A stretch of 64,000 nt of DNA from Pseudomonas chlororaphis (GTDB taxonomy: Bacteria; Pseudomonadota; Gammaproteobacteria; Pseudomonadales; Pseudomonadaceae), in assembly GCF_000783395.1 (NCBI RefSeq), contig NZ_JSFK01000009.1, positions 62,001 to 126,000 on the forward strand. Reading direction: 5' to 3'. Positions 1-12,947 of the stretch are shown piece after piece. How positions within the stretch are numbered: the first letter of the stretch is position 1; the number at the start of each line of letters is the position of its first letter. The notes beneath the pieces are model-generated. The model searched no databases, was not told where the DNA came from, and saw nothing but the letters and a program-made list of their open reading frames with translations. The translations under genes and the position numbers were made by a program.

Positions 1-2988
<2,988 letters not shown>

Positions 2989-3037
2989 GGAAACTCCTCT
3001 GCGCCGAGCCATCGCGCAGTTGTCTGAAAAATGAAAT

Positions 3038-4285
3038 TCAACGGCTGACGTTGAGGTCGCCAAAGATTCGTTCGATGCGTACGCGGGCGTCGGTCGCCTC
3101 GCTGACGGCCTGGATGTACTGGCTACGCGCGGCGATCAGCGTGCGTTGCGCGTCGAGCACATCGAGGAAGCCAAACTTGCCCATTTCGAAACCACGGGTG
3201 GCGCTGTCGACTGCACTTTGCGCTGCGGGCAGGATGGTCTGGTTGAACGCAGTGACTTCGCCGTTGGCGGTCTGCCATTGCTCAAGACTGGTCTGGATTT
3301 CCGTGCGCAATCGCAGCTCGGTGGCGTTGCGCAGATCCCGCGCCTGATCGATTCGTCGGGCGGCGGCGAGCACGTTGCCCTGATTGCGGTTGAACAGCGG
3401 AATCGGCATCGACAACCCGACAACGTTGACCCGCTCGCGCTCGGTTTCGCTGTACTGGCTGCCGATGCTCACGGTGAGATCGGGGATACGTTGGGATTTT
3501 TCCAGGCCCAATGACGCTTCGCGCTGATCGATCTGCAATTTGGCCAGACGCAGTTCGGCGGTTTCGTTCAGACGCTCGAGCAATCTTGTCGGTGGTGGTA
3601 CGGCCGGCATGCTTTGCGTGGGTGCCTGCACCTTGGTCGATGTCGGCAACGGTGTGCCCATGACTTGCGCCAATTGTTGGTACGCGGTGGCCTGATCGCG
3701 CTCTGCCCGGCTCAATTCAAGGCGCACTTCCGAGAGCTGCACTTGCGCCCGCGTGCCCTCGACCGGCGACGATTTACCCGCCTCGATGCGCCCCTGCGCC
3801 ACGCGCAAACCGTGCTCGGCCAATTGCAGGGATTGCCGGGACAGCTGCAAACGTTGCTGCGCGGTTTGCGCGCTGTTGAATGCCTGAATTACATCGGCAC
3901 GCAATGCATTGCGCTTGCGCTCCAGTTCAATCCCGGCGGCATCTTGCGCACGGCTGGCGACATCGATCCGCGCGCCGCGTTTGCCACCCAGTTCGATCGG
4001 CTGACTGAGCATCACCGTGGTGGTGCGCGAATTGCGACGGGTGTCCTCGGCCTCCCACGACACTTCGGGATTGGGGATCAGACCGGCCTGTTGGCGGTCA
4101 CCTTCGGCAATGCCGATTTCCCACTGCGCAGCGGCCAGCTCCGGGTTGCCGGCGAAAGCGCTTTGCAGGGCTTGATCCAGGGTCAGGGTCGAGGCGTTCG
4201 CCAGGCCGGCGCTGGCCAACAACACCAGGCCGCTGACTGTTTTTTTCAGGCGTGATCGCGCCGTCAGTTCTATTAAACCGGGCAA
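3038..4285 (-). CDS. czcC: CzcC-type outer-membrane efflux channel
   Basis: TolC-fold outer-membrane factor, about 415 aa, first gene of the czcCBA operon. The N terminus has a signal peptide (LKKTVSGLVLLASAGLANA) followed by STLTLDQALQSAF, the usual start of the outer-membrane efflux repeat; a second OEP repeat occupies the C-terminal half. No ATG fits. TTG 4285 is 7 nt downstream of AAGGAAG, while TTG 4306 is also in frame and would add 7 residues, so the exact start is uncertain. The stop is about 50 bp before czcB. Confidence 0.9.
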   Translation of the reverse strand: MPGLIELTARSRLKKTVSGLVLLASAGLANASTLTLDQALQSAFAGNPELAAAQWEIGIAEGDRQQAGLIPNPEVSWEAEDTRRNSRTTTVMLSQPIELGGKRGARIDVASRAQDAAGIELERKRNALRADVIQAFNSAQTAQQRLQLSRQSLQLAEHGLRVAQGRIEAGKSSPVEGTRAQVQLSEVRLELSRAERDQATAYQQLAQVMGTPLPTSTKVQAPTQSMPAVPPPTRLLERLNETAELRLAKLQIDQREASLGLEKSQRIPDLTVSIGSQYSETERERVNVVGLSMPIPLFNRNQGNVLAAARRIDQARDLRNATELRLRTEIQTSLEQWQTANGEVTAFNQTILPAAQSAVDSATRGFEMGKFGFLDVLDAQRTLIAARSQYIQAVSEATDARVRIERIFGDLNVSR

Positions 4286-4600
4286 TGGAAGACTTCCTTT
4301 ATTCAAGAATCTCGGATGCCGCCACGGTAGGGTTTTGAACTTATCGACAAGGTGACTGGAACATTACAAATCCGTTATCCACGGTTTGCCGAAGTTGTTT
4401 TGTTCTAGGATGCGAAGTGCAAAAGGCGTTATCGAAATACATGGAAACAAAAACACGGTAGTTATCTGCTGAATTGCACTTGCCGGAATCAAACTGATGG
4501 GAATTTTATGGTTTGTGTTGCGACCGACTGTCGCAGAGCACCGTTTTAAAGCGCTTGGTGGTTGACCCTGTAGCCACTTCAACCTTTATCGTCCGGACTT
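4286..4600. other. Intergenic region between czcC and the two-component system
   Basis: AT-richer than its surroundings. It should hold the czcCBA promoter, but I could not identify a convincing -35/-10 pair or a direct-repeat metal-regulator box by eye. A 72-codon minus-strand open frame here (4364-4582) has no ribosome site or family resemblance and is not called. Confidence 0.4.
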
Positions 4601-4778
4601 CCCCTCACCCCAGCCCTCTCCCAGAGGGAGAGGGAGCCGACCGAGGTGTATGACACTTTCCATCGACCTGTTAAATCAAGTCGATTATGGATTCAGTAGT
4701 GTTTTTTCACGTCGGCGTAGTTCTGAAATATCCCGCATTCAGTCCCCTCTCCCCCCGGGAGAGGGCTAGGGTGAGGGG
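4601..4778. repeat. CCCCTCACCC...GGGTGAGGGG inverted repeat element
   Basis: The left end reads CCCCTCACCCCAGCCCTCTC and the right end GAGAGGGCTAGGGTGAGGGG, giving long near-perfect terminal inverted repeats around about 135 bp that include AGGGAGCCGA. The same element, in a longer form, recurs at 28504-28746. It lies 43 bp upstream of the response regulator, so the right-hand G-rich strand followed by CCTTTTT could also affect transcription. Confidence 0.75.
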
Positions 4779-4821
4779 CCTTTTTAATTAAATACCCATC
4801 AAATAAAAGTGGTGAAAGATC

Positions 4822-5496
4822 ATGCGAATCCTTGTCGTCGAGGACGAGCTTAAAGCTGCCGAATACTTGCATCAGGGTTTGACCGAAAGTGGTTATGTCG
4901 TTGACCACGCAGCCACCGGTGCCGATGGTTTGCATCTGGCGCAACAACAGGCCTATGACCTGATAATTCTCGACGTCAACCTGCCGGAACTCGACGGCTG
5001 GGGCGTGCTGGAACAACTGCGCCGCACGCATTCGACGCGGGTGATGATGCTCACCGCGCGCGGGCGTCTGGCGGACAAGATTCGTGGCCTCGATCTGGGC
5101 GCCGACGATTATCTGGTCAAGCCGTTCGAGTTCCCCGAACTGCTGGCGCGGGTGCGCACCTTGATGCGCCGCAGCGAAAACATTCCCCTGCCGCAAGTGC
5201 TGAAAGTCGCGGACCTGGAACTCGACCCGGGCCGCCATCGCGCGTTTCGCGGCGCGCAGCGCATCGACCTGACCACCAAGGAATTCGCCCTGCTGCATCT
5301 GCTGATGCGCCAGTCCGGCGAAGTGCTGACGCGCACGCAGATCATCTCGCTGGTGTGGGACATGAATTTCGATTGCGACACCAATGTGGTCGAGGTGTCG
5401 ATCCGCCGCTTGCGGGCGAAGATCGACGACCCGTTCGACAGCAAACTGATCCATACCCTGCGCGGTGTCGGTTATGTGTTGGAGGCACGGGAATGA
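4822..5496 (+). CDS. OmpR-family heavy-metal response regulator (CzcR/CopR/IrlR type)
   Basis: DNA-binding response regulator, 224 aa. The receiver domain has the acidic pair E7/D8, phospho-acceptor D51 ([13 protein letters not shown]) and switch lysine in [10 protein letters not shown]. The C-terminal winged helix (about residues 128-222) includes the [20 protein letters not shown] recognition region. The heavy-metal subgroup is supported by this C-terminal motif and by the divergent czcCBA operon. The stop overlaps the kinase start (ATGA), so the two are translationally coupled. Its likely target is the czcC promoter; copper or zinc sensing cannot be told apart here. Confidence 0.93.
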   Translation: MRILVVEDELKAAEYLHQGLTESGYVVDHAATGADGLHLAQQQAYDLIILDVNLPELDGWGVLEQLRRTHSTRVMMLTARGRLADKIRGLDLGADDYLVKPFEFPELLARVRTLMRRSENIPLPQVLKVADLELDPGRHRAFRGAQRIDLTTKEFALLHLLMRQSGEVLTRTQIISLVWDMNFDCDTNVVEVSIRRLRAKIDDPFDSKLIHTLRGVGYVLEARE

Positions 5497-6950
5497 AGCC
5501 CTCCAGTCTGTCGATGCGCCTCGGTTTGACGGTGAGTATTCTCGGCGCGCTGCTGGTGGTTTTTTTGGCGATCCTCGCCTATTTCGCCCTGACCCATGAA
5601 TTGAACGCGCTGTCCCGCGACAGTCTGGAAAAGAAGATGGCGCAGGTCGAGCACAGCCTGTCGTTGTACGTCGATGCCAATGAAATCACCGGCAAACCAC
5701 ACATTCTGCTCGATCAGGTCATGGGCCATGACAACCTCACGCTGACGATTTATGACCGCTTGAATTTGCGTTCGCCGCTGCTCAAGTCCGGCAGTGGCTT
5801 GCGCGATCCACGGGTTGAATTGAAAGCGGTGCGGGCGACCACTGATCAACTGGCGTATTCCGACAGCCTGGATGCTGAAGGGGCGAAATTCCTCACCGCT
5901 TCCAAGCTGATTCGTCTCAAGGATGGCAACAGCGTGCCGGTGCTGCTGTCGATGGACAACGCCCATGATCAGGCTTTGCTCAGCGCCTATCTGCGCTCGA
6001 CGCTGATTGCCTTGCCGTTGTTACTGGTGTTTATCGGCCTGACTGCCTGGGGTGCAGTGCAGCGTGGTTTGGCGCCGCTGCGTGAGTTTCGCAAAGTGGC
6101 GGCGATGGTCTCGACCCAGGATCTGGAGCATCGGCTGTCGGTGGTGAACATGCCGCAGGAGCTGAGCGAACTGGCGCAGGGCATCAACTTCATGCTGCAT
6201 CGGCTGGATGCCGGGGTGCAGCAGTTGTCGCAATTCTCCGATGACCTGGCGCATGAGCTGCGTACGCCGATCAACAATTTGATGGGCAAGGCGCAGGTGA
6301 CGCTGTCACGCGAGCGCTCGGTTGAGGAATACAAGGATGTGCTGGTGTCATGCACCGAAGAACTGGAACGTGTAGCGCGGATAGTGTCGGACATGTTGTT
6401 TCTGGCGCAGGTCAGTCATCCGTCGGCGCTGGCGCCGTTTGAAGCGGTTGCACTGGAAGTTGAAGTGGCGAAGGTGGCCGAGATGTTTTCGTTGTCGGCG
6501 CAGGATAAGAACATTCATTTGAACGTCGTTGGCAGTGCGACGGTGATGGGCGATCGGCTGATGATTCAGCGGGCGATTTCCAATCTGCTGTCGAATGCGC
6601 TGCGCCACTGCCCTGCCGGGAAAACCGTGACATTGCTGATCGAACAAGGTGCGACCCAGGCCTCCCTGCTGGTCAGCAACCCCGGCGCCGGGATTGAGGC
6701 GCAACACCTGCCACATCTGTTCGACCGCTTCTACCGCGTCGACAGCAGCCGCTCGCGCTCGCAGGGCAGCACGGGATTGGGGCTGGCGATCGTGCGCTCG
6801 ATCATGAGCCTGCATCAGGGTGTGGCGGAGGTTAAGAGCTTGCCGGGGGCGATGACAGTGTTCCGGCTTGGGTTTCCTGCGGTGACGCCAACCGCCCCTT
6901 CGCTTGCAGGCAAACTCCCACGTGATTTGCGGGGTACTCAGGTTTTGTGA
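5493..6950 (+). CDS. Heavy-metal sensor histidine kinase (CzcS/CopS/IrlS type)
   Basis: Inner-membrane sensor kinase, 485 aa, start ATG 5493 overlapping the regulator stop. Two membrane helices (about residues 9-30 and 165-190) flank a periplasmic sensor domain of about 135 residues. A HAMP segment follows, then the H-box [14 protein letters not shown] with phospho-acceptor near H254, an N-box ([10 protein letters not shown]), and G boxes ending in [16 protein letters not shown]. Architecture and length match the CusS/CopS/CzcS family. Partner is the adjacent response regulator. Confidence 0.93.
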   Translation: MKPSSLSMRLGLTVSILGALLVVFLAILAYFALTHELNALSRDSLEKKMAQVEHSLSLYVDANEITGKPHILLDQVMGHDNLTLTIYDRLNLRSPLLKSGSGLRDPRVELKAVRATTDQLAYSDSLDAEGAKFLTASKLIRLKDGNSVPVLLSMDNAHDQALLSAYLRSTLIALPLLLVFIGLTAWGAVQRGLAPLREFRKVAAMVSTQDLEHRLSVVNMPQELSELAQGINFMLHRLDAGVQQLSQFSDDLAHELRTPINNLMGKAQVTLSRERSVEEYKDVLVSCTEELERVARIVSDMLFLAQVSHPSALAPFEAVALEVEVAKVAEMFSLSAQDKNIHLNVVGSATVMGDRLMIQRAISNLLSNALRHCPAGKTVTLLIEQGATQASLLVSNPGAGIEAQHLPHLFDRFYRVDSSRSRSQGSTGLGLAIVRSIMSLHQGVAEVKSLPGAMTVFRLGFPAVTPTAPSLAGKLPRDLRGTQVL

Positions 6951-7256
6951 CCACCACTGAAACCTGTAGGCCTTCGCCTGCTCGCGATGGCGGTGGGTCA
7001 GTCGATATTTTTGTACGATTTTTTACCGATTTGCTCCCATCCCCACACAAACGCCGAAAGCTCTCGCCGCAACCTCCGTTTTGTCCTACAGCCAGTTTTG
7101 AGTAGATAGCTCTATGGTGGAGGCCTTGGCAGATGGAATACCGACGAGAGGCTAAAAATGAACAGGGATATCGTTTGCGAATGGGCTGAAGAAGTCTATG
7201 GTTTGGCAGCGTTGAAATATTCTGGCTATATTTGTCCAGAATACAGGGGTGAGCTG
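6951..7256. other. Gap holding a half REP element and the toxin-antitoxin promoter region
   Basis: From 6965 it carries half a REP (TGTAGGCCTTCGCCTGCTCG...) that ends in GGCGGTGGGTCAGTCG. A near copy of that tail appears on the far side of the toxin gene (7905). Nearer the antitoxin, TCTGG (7221-7225) and CCAGA (7236-7240) form an inverted repeat around TATATTT, a plausible autoregulatory operator for the toxin-antitoxin pair. TTGAAA at 7212 is a possible -35. Confidence 0.45.
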
Positions 7257-7496
7257 ATGATCATCGTTCCGCTGGCTGAAGCCAAAAACAATTTATCCAA
7301 ACTCGTCGATGATGCCGCTGCTGGCCAAGTCATCACGATTGCCAAGCATGGGCGGGCGATGGCTCGCCTCGTTCCCGTAGGAAAACCCAGCGCTCAGCGT
7401 ATTGGCGCAATGAAAGGCAAACTGGTGTTGCCCGACGATTTCGACTCACCATTGCCCGATGACATGCTTGATGCATTTGAGGGCACTCAAGTATGA
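7257..7496 (+). CDS. Phd/YefM-family antitoxin
   Basis: About 79 aa; neutralises the adjacent PIN-domain toxin and probably represses its own promoter. I chose ATG 7257 because AGGGGTGAG lies just upstream and the product then begins MIIVPLAEAKNNLSKLVDDA, the normal start of the Phd/YefM fold. The frame is open further upstream, but that part looks non-coding. Residues 1-45 carry the DNA-binding domain (VITIAKHGRAMARLVP). The acidic C terminus (DDFDSPLPDDMLDAFEG) should wrap the toxin. Stop and toxin start overlap (ATGA). Confidence 0.9.
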   Translation: MIIVPLAEAKNNLSKLVDDAAAGQVITIAKHGRAMARLVPVGKPSAQRIGAMKGKLVLPDDFDSPLPDDMLDAFEGTQV

Positions 7497-7870
7497 GGCT
7501 TCTGCTCGACACGCACATTTTGCTCTGGACGCTCAGTGATGACGCCAGACTGTCCGGCAAAGCCAGAAAATTGATTGAGAACGCCGCCGAAATCTATATC
7601 AGCGCCGCCACCTTCTGGGAAATGGCGATCAAGGTCGGGCTCGGCAAGCTGAATGTTGATCTGGAAGAAGTCCGCCAATATTGTCTCGACAGTGGCTTTA
7701 TCGAACTGCCAGTGACTGCAGAGCACGCCATCGCTGTGAAGGATCTTGAGCACCATCATCGCGATCCTTTTGACCGCATTATCGTGGCTACAGCAATGAC
7801 CGAACCGATGAAGTTACTCACGGCTGATGCTTTGGTTGCTCGGTACACCGAACTGGCTGTTCTGGTCTGA
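7493..7870 (+). CDS. VapC-like PIN-domain toxin
   Basis: Type II toxin, 125 aa, a PIN-domain ribonuclease. The N terminus MRLLLDTHILLW gives the first catalytic Asp (D6). FWEMAIK supplies the conserved Glu after the second strand, and HHRDPFDRIIVATAM carries the central acidic residues, with a further Asp in LLTADALV. This DTHILLW...DPFDR subgroup is usually paired with Phd-type antitoxins, as here. It overlaps the antitoxin stop by 4 nt. Cleavage target unknown. Confidence 0.92.
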   Translation: MRLLLDTHILLWTLSDDARLSGKARKLIENAAEIYISAATFWEMAIKVGLGKLNVDLEEVRQYCLDSGFIELPVTAEHAIAVKDLEHHHRDPFDRIIVATAMTEPMKLLTADALVARYTELAVLV

Positions 7871-7904
7871 TCAAGACACATCCAGTACCGGCACACATCA
7901 ATGC

Positions 7905-8031
7905 TGGCGGCGGGTCAGTCGTTATCTTTTTCGTCTGACACACCGCTATCGCGAGCAGGCGAAGGCCTACAGGTTTTTGTGTCGTTCACAGATGCGATGT
8001 ATGTGGGAGTGAGCCTGCTCGCGATAGCAAT
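7905..8031. repeat. REP cluster downstream of the toxin gene
   Basis: Contains TGGCGGCGGGTCAGTCG (7905-7921, near copy of 6988-7004), then the right half of a REP doublet (GACACACCGCTATCGCGAGC, 7936-7955, through GAAGGCCTACAG, inverted relative to the half at 6965), then a separate REP (GTGGGAGTGAGCCTGCTCGC, 8000-8019). Confidence 0.75.
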
Positions 8032-8044
8032 GGCACAGGCAGCA

Positions 8045-8070
8045 TAAAAAACGGCACCTTCCGGTGCCGT
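8045..8070 (-). terminator. Rho-independent terminator of the ABC importer operon
   Basis: Hairpin with 8-bp stem ACGGCACC/GGTGCCGT and a TTCC loop. On the minus strand it is followed by a run of six T. It lies about 20 bp after the stop of the substrate-binding protein gene. Confidence 0.88.
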
Positions 8071-8091
8071 TCGCCTTTCACATTTCCCCTA

Positions 8092-9834
8092 TCACTTACG
8101 CGCATCCGCCCAGGATTTCAGCAGTTCGTTGTAGCTCACGGTCTCGCCTTTCGGCTTCTCGTTCGCCAGTTTCGGTTTCGGTGCGCCCGGCTGATCAAAC
8201 CAGTACTGCGCATCGCGCTCCGGGTTCATTTTCGGTGCACAAACAGCCTGGGCCTTGGAGCGTTCCAGACGCGTCATGATCGCGTCCTGATCCTTGGCCA
8301 AGCCATCCAGCGCCTGTTGCGGGGTCTTCTCGCCGCTCGCCGCTTCGGCGATGTGGCTCCACCACAATTGCGCCAGACGCGGATAGTCCGGCACGTTGGT
8401 CCCGGTCGGGGTCCATTGCACGCGGGCCGGGCTGCGGTAGAACTCGACCAGACCACCGAGTTTCGGCGCCAGATCGGTCATCGCTTGCGAATTGATGTCC
8501 GACTCGCGAATCGGCGTCAGACCGACGATGGTTTTCTTCAGCGAAACGGTTTTCGAAGTAACAAACTGCGCGTACAGCCACGCCGCCAGTTTCTGTTTCT
8601 CAGGCGTGGATTTCATGAACGTCCACGAACCCACGTCCTGATAACCGAGCTTCATGCCCTCCTCCCAATACGGCCCACGCGGCGACGGCGCCATGCGCCA
8701 TTTCGGCGTGCCGTCGGCGTTGACCACTGGCAGGCCCGGTTTGGTCATGTCGGCGGTGAACGCGGTGTACCAGAAAATCTGCTGAGCAATGTTGCCCTGC
8801 GACGGCACCGGACCGGATTCGGAGAAGGTCATGCCCGCCGCTTCCGGTGGCGCGTACTTCTTCAGCCAGTCGACATATTTGGTGGTGGCAAACACGGCGG
8901 CCGGACCATTGGTGTCGCCGCCGCGAGTCACGCTGGAGCCGACCGGGTGGCAGTCCTCGACGCGAATCCCCCACTCGTCCACCGGCAAACCGTTGGGCAA
9001 ACCTTTGTCGCCGCCACCGGCCATGGAGAACCAGGCATCGGTGAAACGCCAGCCCAGCGACGGGTCTTTCTTGCCGTAGTCCATGTGCCCGTAAACGCGT
9101 TTTCCGTCGATTTCCTTGACGTCTTCGCTGAAGAATTTGGCAATGTCTTCATAGGCCGACCAGTTCACCGGCACGCCCAATTCGTAGCCGTACTTTTCCT
9201 TGAACTTGGCTTTCAGATCGGCACGCTCGAACCAGTCAGCGCGGAACCAGTACAGGTTGGCGAATTGCTGGTCAGGCAGTTGATAAATCTTGCCGTCCGG
9301 CGCGGTGGTAAACGAGATGCCGATGAAGTCCTTGATGTCGAGGGTCGGCGAAGTGAAGTTCTTGCCCTCGTTGGCCATCAGGTCGGTGATCGATTCGGTC
9401 TTGCCGTAGCGAAAGTGCGTTCCGATCAAGTCCGAATCGTTGACCCAGCCGTCATAGATGTTCTTGTCAGACTGCATCACCGTCTGCATTTTCTCGACCA
9501 CGTCGCCTTCTTGCAGCAGGTCGTGGGTGAGCTTGATCCCGGTGATTTCGCTGAACGCCTTGGCCAGCACCTTCGACTCGTATTCGTGGGTGGTCAGGGT
9601 CTCGGAAACGACCTTGATGTCCATGCCGCGAAACGGCTCGGCGGCCTTGATGAACCACTTCAATTCTTCGAGTTGCTGCTCGGCCGTCAGGGTCGACGGT
9701 TTGAATTCACTGCCGATCCATTTTTTCGCCGCGTCTTCGTAGGCATCCGCCCACGCGGCGGCGCTCAAACCGCTGAGTGCCAGCATGGCTGCCAATGAAA
9801 TGCTATGTCGCAGCTTATTGTTTTTGTCGAACAT
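8092..9834 (-). CDS. ABC importer extracytoplasmic substrate-binding protein (GlpV-like)
   Basis: Periplasmic solute-binding protein, 580 aa, much longer than the 400-450 aa typical of sugar-binding proteins. ATG 9834 is preceded by AACAGGAGG; a longer upstream frame lacks support. The signal peptide (residues 1-29) has a cleavage site at AWA-DAYED. The mature protein has the family-1 solute-binding fold with long insertions. It is the last gene of a six-gene operon whose order (ATPase, ATPase, permease, permease, DUF2160, long binding protein) matches glpSTPQUV for glycerol uptake in Rhizobium leguminosarum. Glycerol or another polyol is therefore the best guess, by inference only. Confidence 0.85.
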   Translation of the reverse strand: MFDKNNKLRHSISLAAMLALSGLSAAAWADAYEDAAKKWIGSEFKPSTLTAEQQLEELKWFIKAAEPFRGMDIKVVSETLTTHEYESKVLAKAFSEITGIKLTHDLLQEGDVVEKMQTVMQSDKNIYDGWVNDSDLIGTHFRYGKTESITDLMANEGKNFTSPTLDIKDFIGISFTTAPDGKIYQLPDQQFANLYWFRADWFERADLKAKFKEKYGYELGVPVNWSAYEDIAKFFSEDVKEIDGKRVYGHMDYGKKDPSLGWRFTDAWFSMAGGGDKGLPNGLPVDEWGIRVEDCHPVGSSVTRGGDTNGPAAVFATTKYVDWLKKYAPPEAAGMTFSESGPVPSQGNIAQQIFWYTAFTADMTKPGLPVVNADGTPKWRMAPSPRGPYWEEGMKLGYQDVGSWTFMKSTPEKQKLAAWLYAQFVTSKTVSLKKTIVGLTPIRESDINSQAMTDLAPKLGGLVEFYRSPARVQWTPTGTNVPDYPRLAQLWWSHIAEAASGEKTPQQALDGLAKDQDAIMTRLERSKAQAVCAPKMNPERDAQYWFDQPGAPKPKLANEKPKGETVSYNELLKSWADARK

Positions 9835-9881
9835 AGAGACCTCCTGTTTAAGTTGTGGAGCCGCGTTGCCGAACGACTCGA

Positions 9882-10154
9882 CTAGCCCCAACGCATCACA
9901 GCCAACAGCCACACCAGGGACAACGCGGACGCCACCCAGATGCTCCAGTCGGTGGCGCCGATCACCAGCAAATGCAGGTAGGCGCTGCCGAGAAGACCGA
10001 TAAACAAGCGATCGCCACGGGTGGTGGCAATCGGCAAAAAACCTCGCCGCAGGATGCTCGGCGAACGCAATTCCCAAGTGGTCATGCCCACCAGAATCAG
10101 GCCGATGACGATGAAGAATGCTGCGGTAGGCGTGGTCCAGCTCATCCATTCCAT
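9882..10154 (-). CDS. DUF2160 small membrane protein (GlpU-like)
   Basis: About 90 aa with three predicted membrane helices: PTAAFFIVIGLILVGMTTW, then DRLFIGLLGSAYLHLLVI, then SIWVASALSLVWLLAVM. Start ATG 10154 lies 6 nt after GAGGAG; ATG 10157 is the alternative. DUF2160 proteins occur between permease and binding protein in importers of this type. In Rhizobium GlpU is reported as part of the glycerol system; its exact role is unknown. It starts just after the second permease gene. Confidence 0.85.
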   Translation of the reverse strand: MEWMSWTTPTAAFFIVIGLILVGMTTWELRSPSILRRGFLPIATTRGDRLFIGLLGSAYLHLLVIGATDWSIWVASALSLVWLLAVMRWG

Positions 10155-10164
10155 CATCAGCTCC

Positions 10165-10965
<801 letters not shown>

Positions 10966-10974
10966 GGCCGGGCC

Positions 10975-11841
10975 TCAGCGGTTGGCGTCGGAGTGCGTCA
11001 TGGCGGTGTAGAACAGCCAGGACACCAACAGGATGATCAGGAAGTACACCAGCGAAAACGCCGCTGCCGGACCGAGGTCGAATTGCCCTACGGCCATTTG
11101 GGTCAACGTCTGACTCAAGAAGGTCGTGGCGTTACCCGGCCCGCCGCCGGTGAGCACGAACGGCTCGGTGTAGATCATGAAACTGTCCATGAAGCGCAGC
11201 ATCACCGCGATCAGCAACACGCTCTTCAGTTTGGGCAACTGAATGTGCCTGAACACCGCCCAGGCCGAGGCGCGGTCGATGCGCGCAGCCTGGTAATACA
11301 CGTCGGGAATCGCGCGCAAACCGGAGAAACACAGCAGCGCCACCAGTGAAGTCCAGTGCCAGACGTCCATCACCAGCACCGTCACCCAGGCGTCCATGGT
11401 GTTGGCCGCGTAGTTGTAGCTGATGCCCATGGCGTTGAGGCTGGAACCGAGCAAACCAATGTCGGCACGGCCGAAGATCTGCCAAATGGTGCCAACCACG
11501 TTCCACGGGATCAGCAACGGAATCGCCAGAATGATCAGCACCACCGACGACCAACGACCCTTGGTTGGCATGGTCAGGGCAACGGCAATACCCAGCGGAA
11601 TTTCAATCAACAACACGCACGCCGAATAGATGAACTGACGCAGCAACGAGTCGTGCAGACGCGGATCGAGCAGCACTTGCTTGTACCAGTCGGCACCGAC
11701 AAAGTAGCGGCTGGACTGGTCGAAGATGTCCTGCACCGAATAGTTGACCACGGTCATCATCGGGATCACCGCACTGAACGCCACCAGCAGGAACACTGGC
11801 AATACCAGCCACCAGGCCTTGTTGTTCTGCACCTTGTTCAT
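10975..11841 (-). CDS. ABC importer permease (MalF-type, GlpP-like)
   Basis: Inner-membrane permease, 288 aa, six helices, starting MNKVQNNKAWWLVLPVFLLV. The EAA-type loop is PDVYYQAARIDRASAWAVFRH, followed by IQLPKLKSVL. The start overlaps the stop of the second ATPase gene (ATGA). It is the partner of the 266-aa permease. Confidence 0.92.
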   Translation of the reverse strand: MNKVQNNKAWWLVLPVFLLVAFSAVIPMMTVVNYSVQDIFDQSSRYFVGADWYKQVLLDPRLHDSLLRQFIYSACVLLIEIPLGIAVALTMPTKGRWSSVVLIILAIPLLIPWNVVGTIWQIFGRADIGLLGSSLNAMGISYNYAANTMDAWVTVLVMDVWHWTSLVALLCFSGLRAIPDVYYQAARIDRASAWAVFRHIQLPKLKSVLLIAVMLRFMDSFMIYTEPFVLTGGGPGNATTFLSQTLTQMAVGQFDLGPAAAFSLVYFLIILLVSWLFYTAMTHSDANR

Positions 11842-12947
11842 GGCTGCACCTCTTCGTCAGCTTCGAGCAGAAACTCATCGGCATAGACCATCAACCACTG
11901 CGCCGGAAAACTGATGTACGCCGTGCCCTGGGGCACCGGTTTGTCTTCGGCCAGACGCACTTTCAGCGGTGCGCCGTCGAGGTCGAGGGTCATGATCTTG
12001 TAGGTGCCGAGGTCTTCGACGTGTACGACCCTGGCCTGCATCGCGTCATCAAACGGCTCGTCCCACACGTGAATGAACTCCGGGCGGATGCCGACCTTCA
12101 GATTCTTCCACTGACCGTGTTCGATATGTCGCTGCATGGCGTCGGACAACGGCAAATGCGTCGAGGCGAAACCAACGCCGCCGGGCTGCGGCTGCACGTC
12201 GATCAGGTTCATCCCCGGGCTGCCGATGAAATAGCCGACAAAGGTGTGGCTCGGCCGCTCGAACAATTCCCGTGGCGTGCCGAACTGGACGATCTGGCCG
12301 CCGTACATCACCGCAATCTTGTCGGCGAAGGTCGAGGCTTCCAGTTGATCGTGGGTGACGTAGACCATGGTGATGTTGAACTGCTCGTGGATCTGCTTGA
12401 GCTTGCGCCGCAGTTTCCACTTCAGGTGCGGGTCGATCACCGTCAGCGGTTCATCGAAGAGGATCGCCGAGACATCGTCACGCACCAGACCACGGCCCAT
12501 CGAGACTTTCTGTTTTTCGTCGGCGGTGAGGTTGCGCGCCTTTTTGCTCAGCAGATTTTGCAGATCGAGCACTTCGGCAATTTCCTGCACCTTGCTGTGC
12601 ACTTTCGCCTCGGCCATGCCCTGATTGCGCAGGGGGAAAGCGAGGTTATCGAACACGGTCATGGTGTCGTACACCACCGGAAACTGGAAAACCTGGGCGA
12701 TGTTGCGCTTCTCCGGCGTCAGGTCGTTGACCGCTTTGCCATCGAACAACACGTGGCCCTGCGAGGGGCTGAGCAGTCCGGAGATGATGTTGAGCAAGGT
12801 TGATTTGCCGCAACCCGACGGCCCGAGCAAAGCGTAGGCACCGCCCTGCTCCCAGACGTGATCCATCTCGCGGATCGCGTAATCCTCGGCGCCGCTCGGG
12901 GTTTTGCTGTAGCTGTGGGCGAGGTGCTGCAAACGGATTTCGGCCAT
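11838..12947 (-). CDS. ABC importer ATPase 2 with degenerate signature motif (GlpT-like)
   Basis: Cytoplasmic nucleotide-binding subunit, 369 aa, with a C-terminal OB-type regulatory domain (from about residue 240). Walker A is GPSGCGKST (42-50), the Q-loop residue Q88, Walker B ILFDEP (D165, E166) and the switch histidine H199 in YVTHDQ. The ABC signature that should read LSGGQ is LTADE (140-144), so this subunit has a full ATP-binding face but no canonical signature. That is complementary to ATPase 1. Start ATG 12947 immediately abuts the stop of ATPase 1. Confidence 0.93.
   Translation of the reverse strand: MAEIRLQHLAHSYSKTPSGAEDYAIREMDHVWEQGGAYALLGPSGCGKSTLLNIISGLLSPSQGHVLFDGKAVNDLTPEKRNIAQVFQFPVVYDTMTVFDNLAFPLRNQGMAEAKVHSKVQEIAEVLDLQNLLSKKARNLTADEKQKVSMGRGLVRDDVSAILFDEPLTVIDPHLKWKLRRKLKQIHEQFNITMVYVTHDQLEASTFADKIAVMYGGQIVQFGTPRELFERPSHTFVGYFIGSPGMNLIDVQPQPGGVGFASTHLPLSDAMQRHIEHGQWKNLKVGIRPEFIHVWDEPFDDAMQARVVHVEDLGTYKIMTLDLDGAPLKVRLAEDKPVPQGTAYISFPAQWLMVYADEFLLEADEEVQP

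Noticed and set aside
4364..4582. 72-codon minus-strand frame upstream of czcC
   Set aside because: No ribosome site, no family resemblance, non-coding-like composition.
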